From: an uncultured Bacilli bacterium
GTDB taxonomy: Bacteria > Bacillota_I > Bacilli_A > RF39 > UBA660
Assembly: GCA_948629335.1 (NCBI GenBank)
Contig: CAPHZB010000078.1
Location: 1 to 5,415, forward strand
Length of the DNA stretch: 5,415 nt
Direction of reading: 5' to 3'
Part shown: one piece after another, positions 5,145-5,415 of the stretch
Layout: each line of letters starts with the position of its first letter
How positions within the stretch are numbered: the stretch's first letter is position 1
Notes under the pieces: model-generated
Told to the model about the DNA's origin: nothing
The model's database searches: none
The model's input: only the letters and a program-made list of their open reading frames with translations
Made by a program: the position numbers and the translations under genes

Positions 5145-5221
5145 CGGGAAATAGCGCAATTTGGTAGAGCACTCGGTTCGGGTCCGAGAGGTTGCAGGTT
5201 CAAATCCTGTTTTTCCGACCA
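5145..5221 (+). tRNA. tRNA-Pro (anticodon CGG)
   Basis: A 77-nt cloverleaf with acceptor CGGGAAA/TTTTCCG (one G4-U69 wobble), anticodon stem CTCGG/CCGAG around TTCGGGT (anticodon CGG, G37), T-loop GGTTCAAATCC, discriminator A and encoded CCA. The D stem is GCGC/GAGC, giving a G12-A23 mismatch that the TGG paralogue lacks. It reads the CCG proline codon, expected to be rare here. Its 3' 32 nt differ at one position from those of the tRNA-Pro(TGG) gene at 224-300, indicating duplication or gene conversion. It stands alone. Confidence 0.94.
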
Positions 5222-5249
5222 TTTTATTGTTTATACAGAAATTTTCCCT

Positions 5250-5278
5250 GAAAAATAAATTTTGGGGATTTTTCTTTT
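5250..5278 (+). terminator. Weak candidate terminator after tRNA-Pro(CGG)
   Basis: GAAAAAT (5250-5256) pairs with ATTTTTC (5268-5274) over an 11-nt loop and TTTT follows. The stem is almost all A-T, so termination strength is doubtful, but the position 29 nt after the tRNA is suitable and no better hairpin is seen. Confidence 0.3.
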
Positions 5279-5285
5279 GAGACAG

Positions 5286-5375
5286 AATAAAAAATCGAGA
5301 GATTATCCTCCGACAATAAAAATCCGAATTTAAACAAAAATAAAAAATCACAAAGTTAAACAAAAATAAAAAATC
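5286..5375 (+). repeat. A-rich direct repeats upstream of the terminal promoter
   Basis: A 20-bp unit beginning TTAAAC and ending AAAAAATC occurs at 5330-5349 and again at 5356-5375, 26 bp apart and identical. Its last 11 bases (AATAAAAAATC) also occur at 5286-5296, and a one-base-shorter form lies near 5315-5324. The A-tracts could act as an UP-like or bent element for the promoter just downstream. Confidence 0.7.
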
Positions 5376-5387
5376 CTTTCTAATTTA

Positions 5388-5396
5388 TGGTATAAT
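5388..5396 (+). promoter_or_regulatory. Extended -10 promoter pointing out of the window
   Basis: TGG directly followed by a perfect TATAAT (5391-5396) forms an extended -10 element. The -35 region at standard spacing is only A-rich with no TTGACA-like hexamer, which extended -10 promoters tolerate. Transcription would start near 5403 and serve a gene beyond the right edge. Confidence 0.6.
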
Positions 5397-5415
5397 TGAA
5401 TTAACATAAAGAAAA

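Noticed and set aside
5133..5363. Minus-strand 76-codon frame ending in KTGFEPATSRTRTECSTKL
   Set aside because: It is the antisense of tRNA-Pro(CGG) plus AT-rich spacer, the same artefact as at the left end.
5286..5375. CRISPR array
   Set aside because: The repeats are short, A-rich, only two full copies with a 6-bp gap, and there are no spacer-sized unique segments or cas genes.

Overview
The window is strongly AT-rich DNA with purine-rich Shine-Dalgarno sites, sigma-A-type promoters and CCA-encoding tRNA genes. This fits a low-GC Gram-positive bacterium of the Clostridia (possibly Lachnospiraceae-like; this is inference from style and protein flavour, not a match). It looks like an accessory stretch scattered between housekeeping tRNA genes.

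Layout from left to right. A clear promoter (79-107) drives a two-gene tRNA operon, tRNA-Arg(ACG) and tRNA-Pro(TGG), closed by a hairpin terminator (314-346). Converging on it from the minus strand is a gene for a MvaI/BcnI-family type II restriction endonuclease (387-1133) with the full catalytic set E37, D51, E56, K58. No partner methyltransferase is visible. Behind its promoter lies a short coding relic that may be the tail of an IS110-type transposase (1182-1292).

From 1328 to about 2470 is a graveyard. A well-formed promoter and ribosome binding site lead into a GNAT acetyltransferase gene interrupted by two in-frame TGA codons, one exactly at the conserved Arg/Gln of the acetyl-CoA loop. 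It is followed by a nucleotidyltransferase-like gene broken by stops and a frameshift, then by another small coding scrap. An intact small DUF3592-type membrane protein follows (2500-2964).

The centre-right part holds a solitary tRNA-Arg(CCG) with its own promoter and terminator (3152-3310), preceded by a 130-bp segment bounded by imperfect inverted repeats. Next come a stand-alone RibD-C/dihydrofolate-reductase-like oxidoreductase (3383-4078) and an unrecognised 200-residue cysteine-containing protein (4172-4774). A mostly non-coding stretch with one possible decayed ORF leads to a solitary tRNA-Pro(CGG) (5145-5221). The right edge has A-rich repeats upstream of an extended -10 promoter that points out of the window.

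The protein genes do not form an obvious shared pathway. The unifying theme is four Arg/Pro tRNA genes with acquired and decaying single genes between them. The most interesting items are the restriction enzyme without a methyltransferase, the doubly UGA-interrupted GNAT gene and the unrecognised cysteine-motif protein. I see no convincing new multi-gene system.
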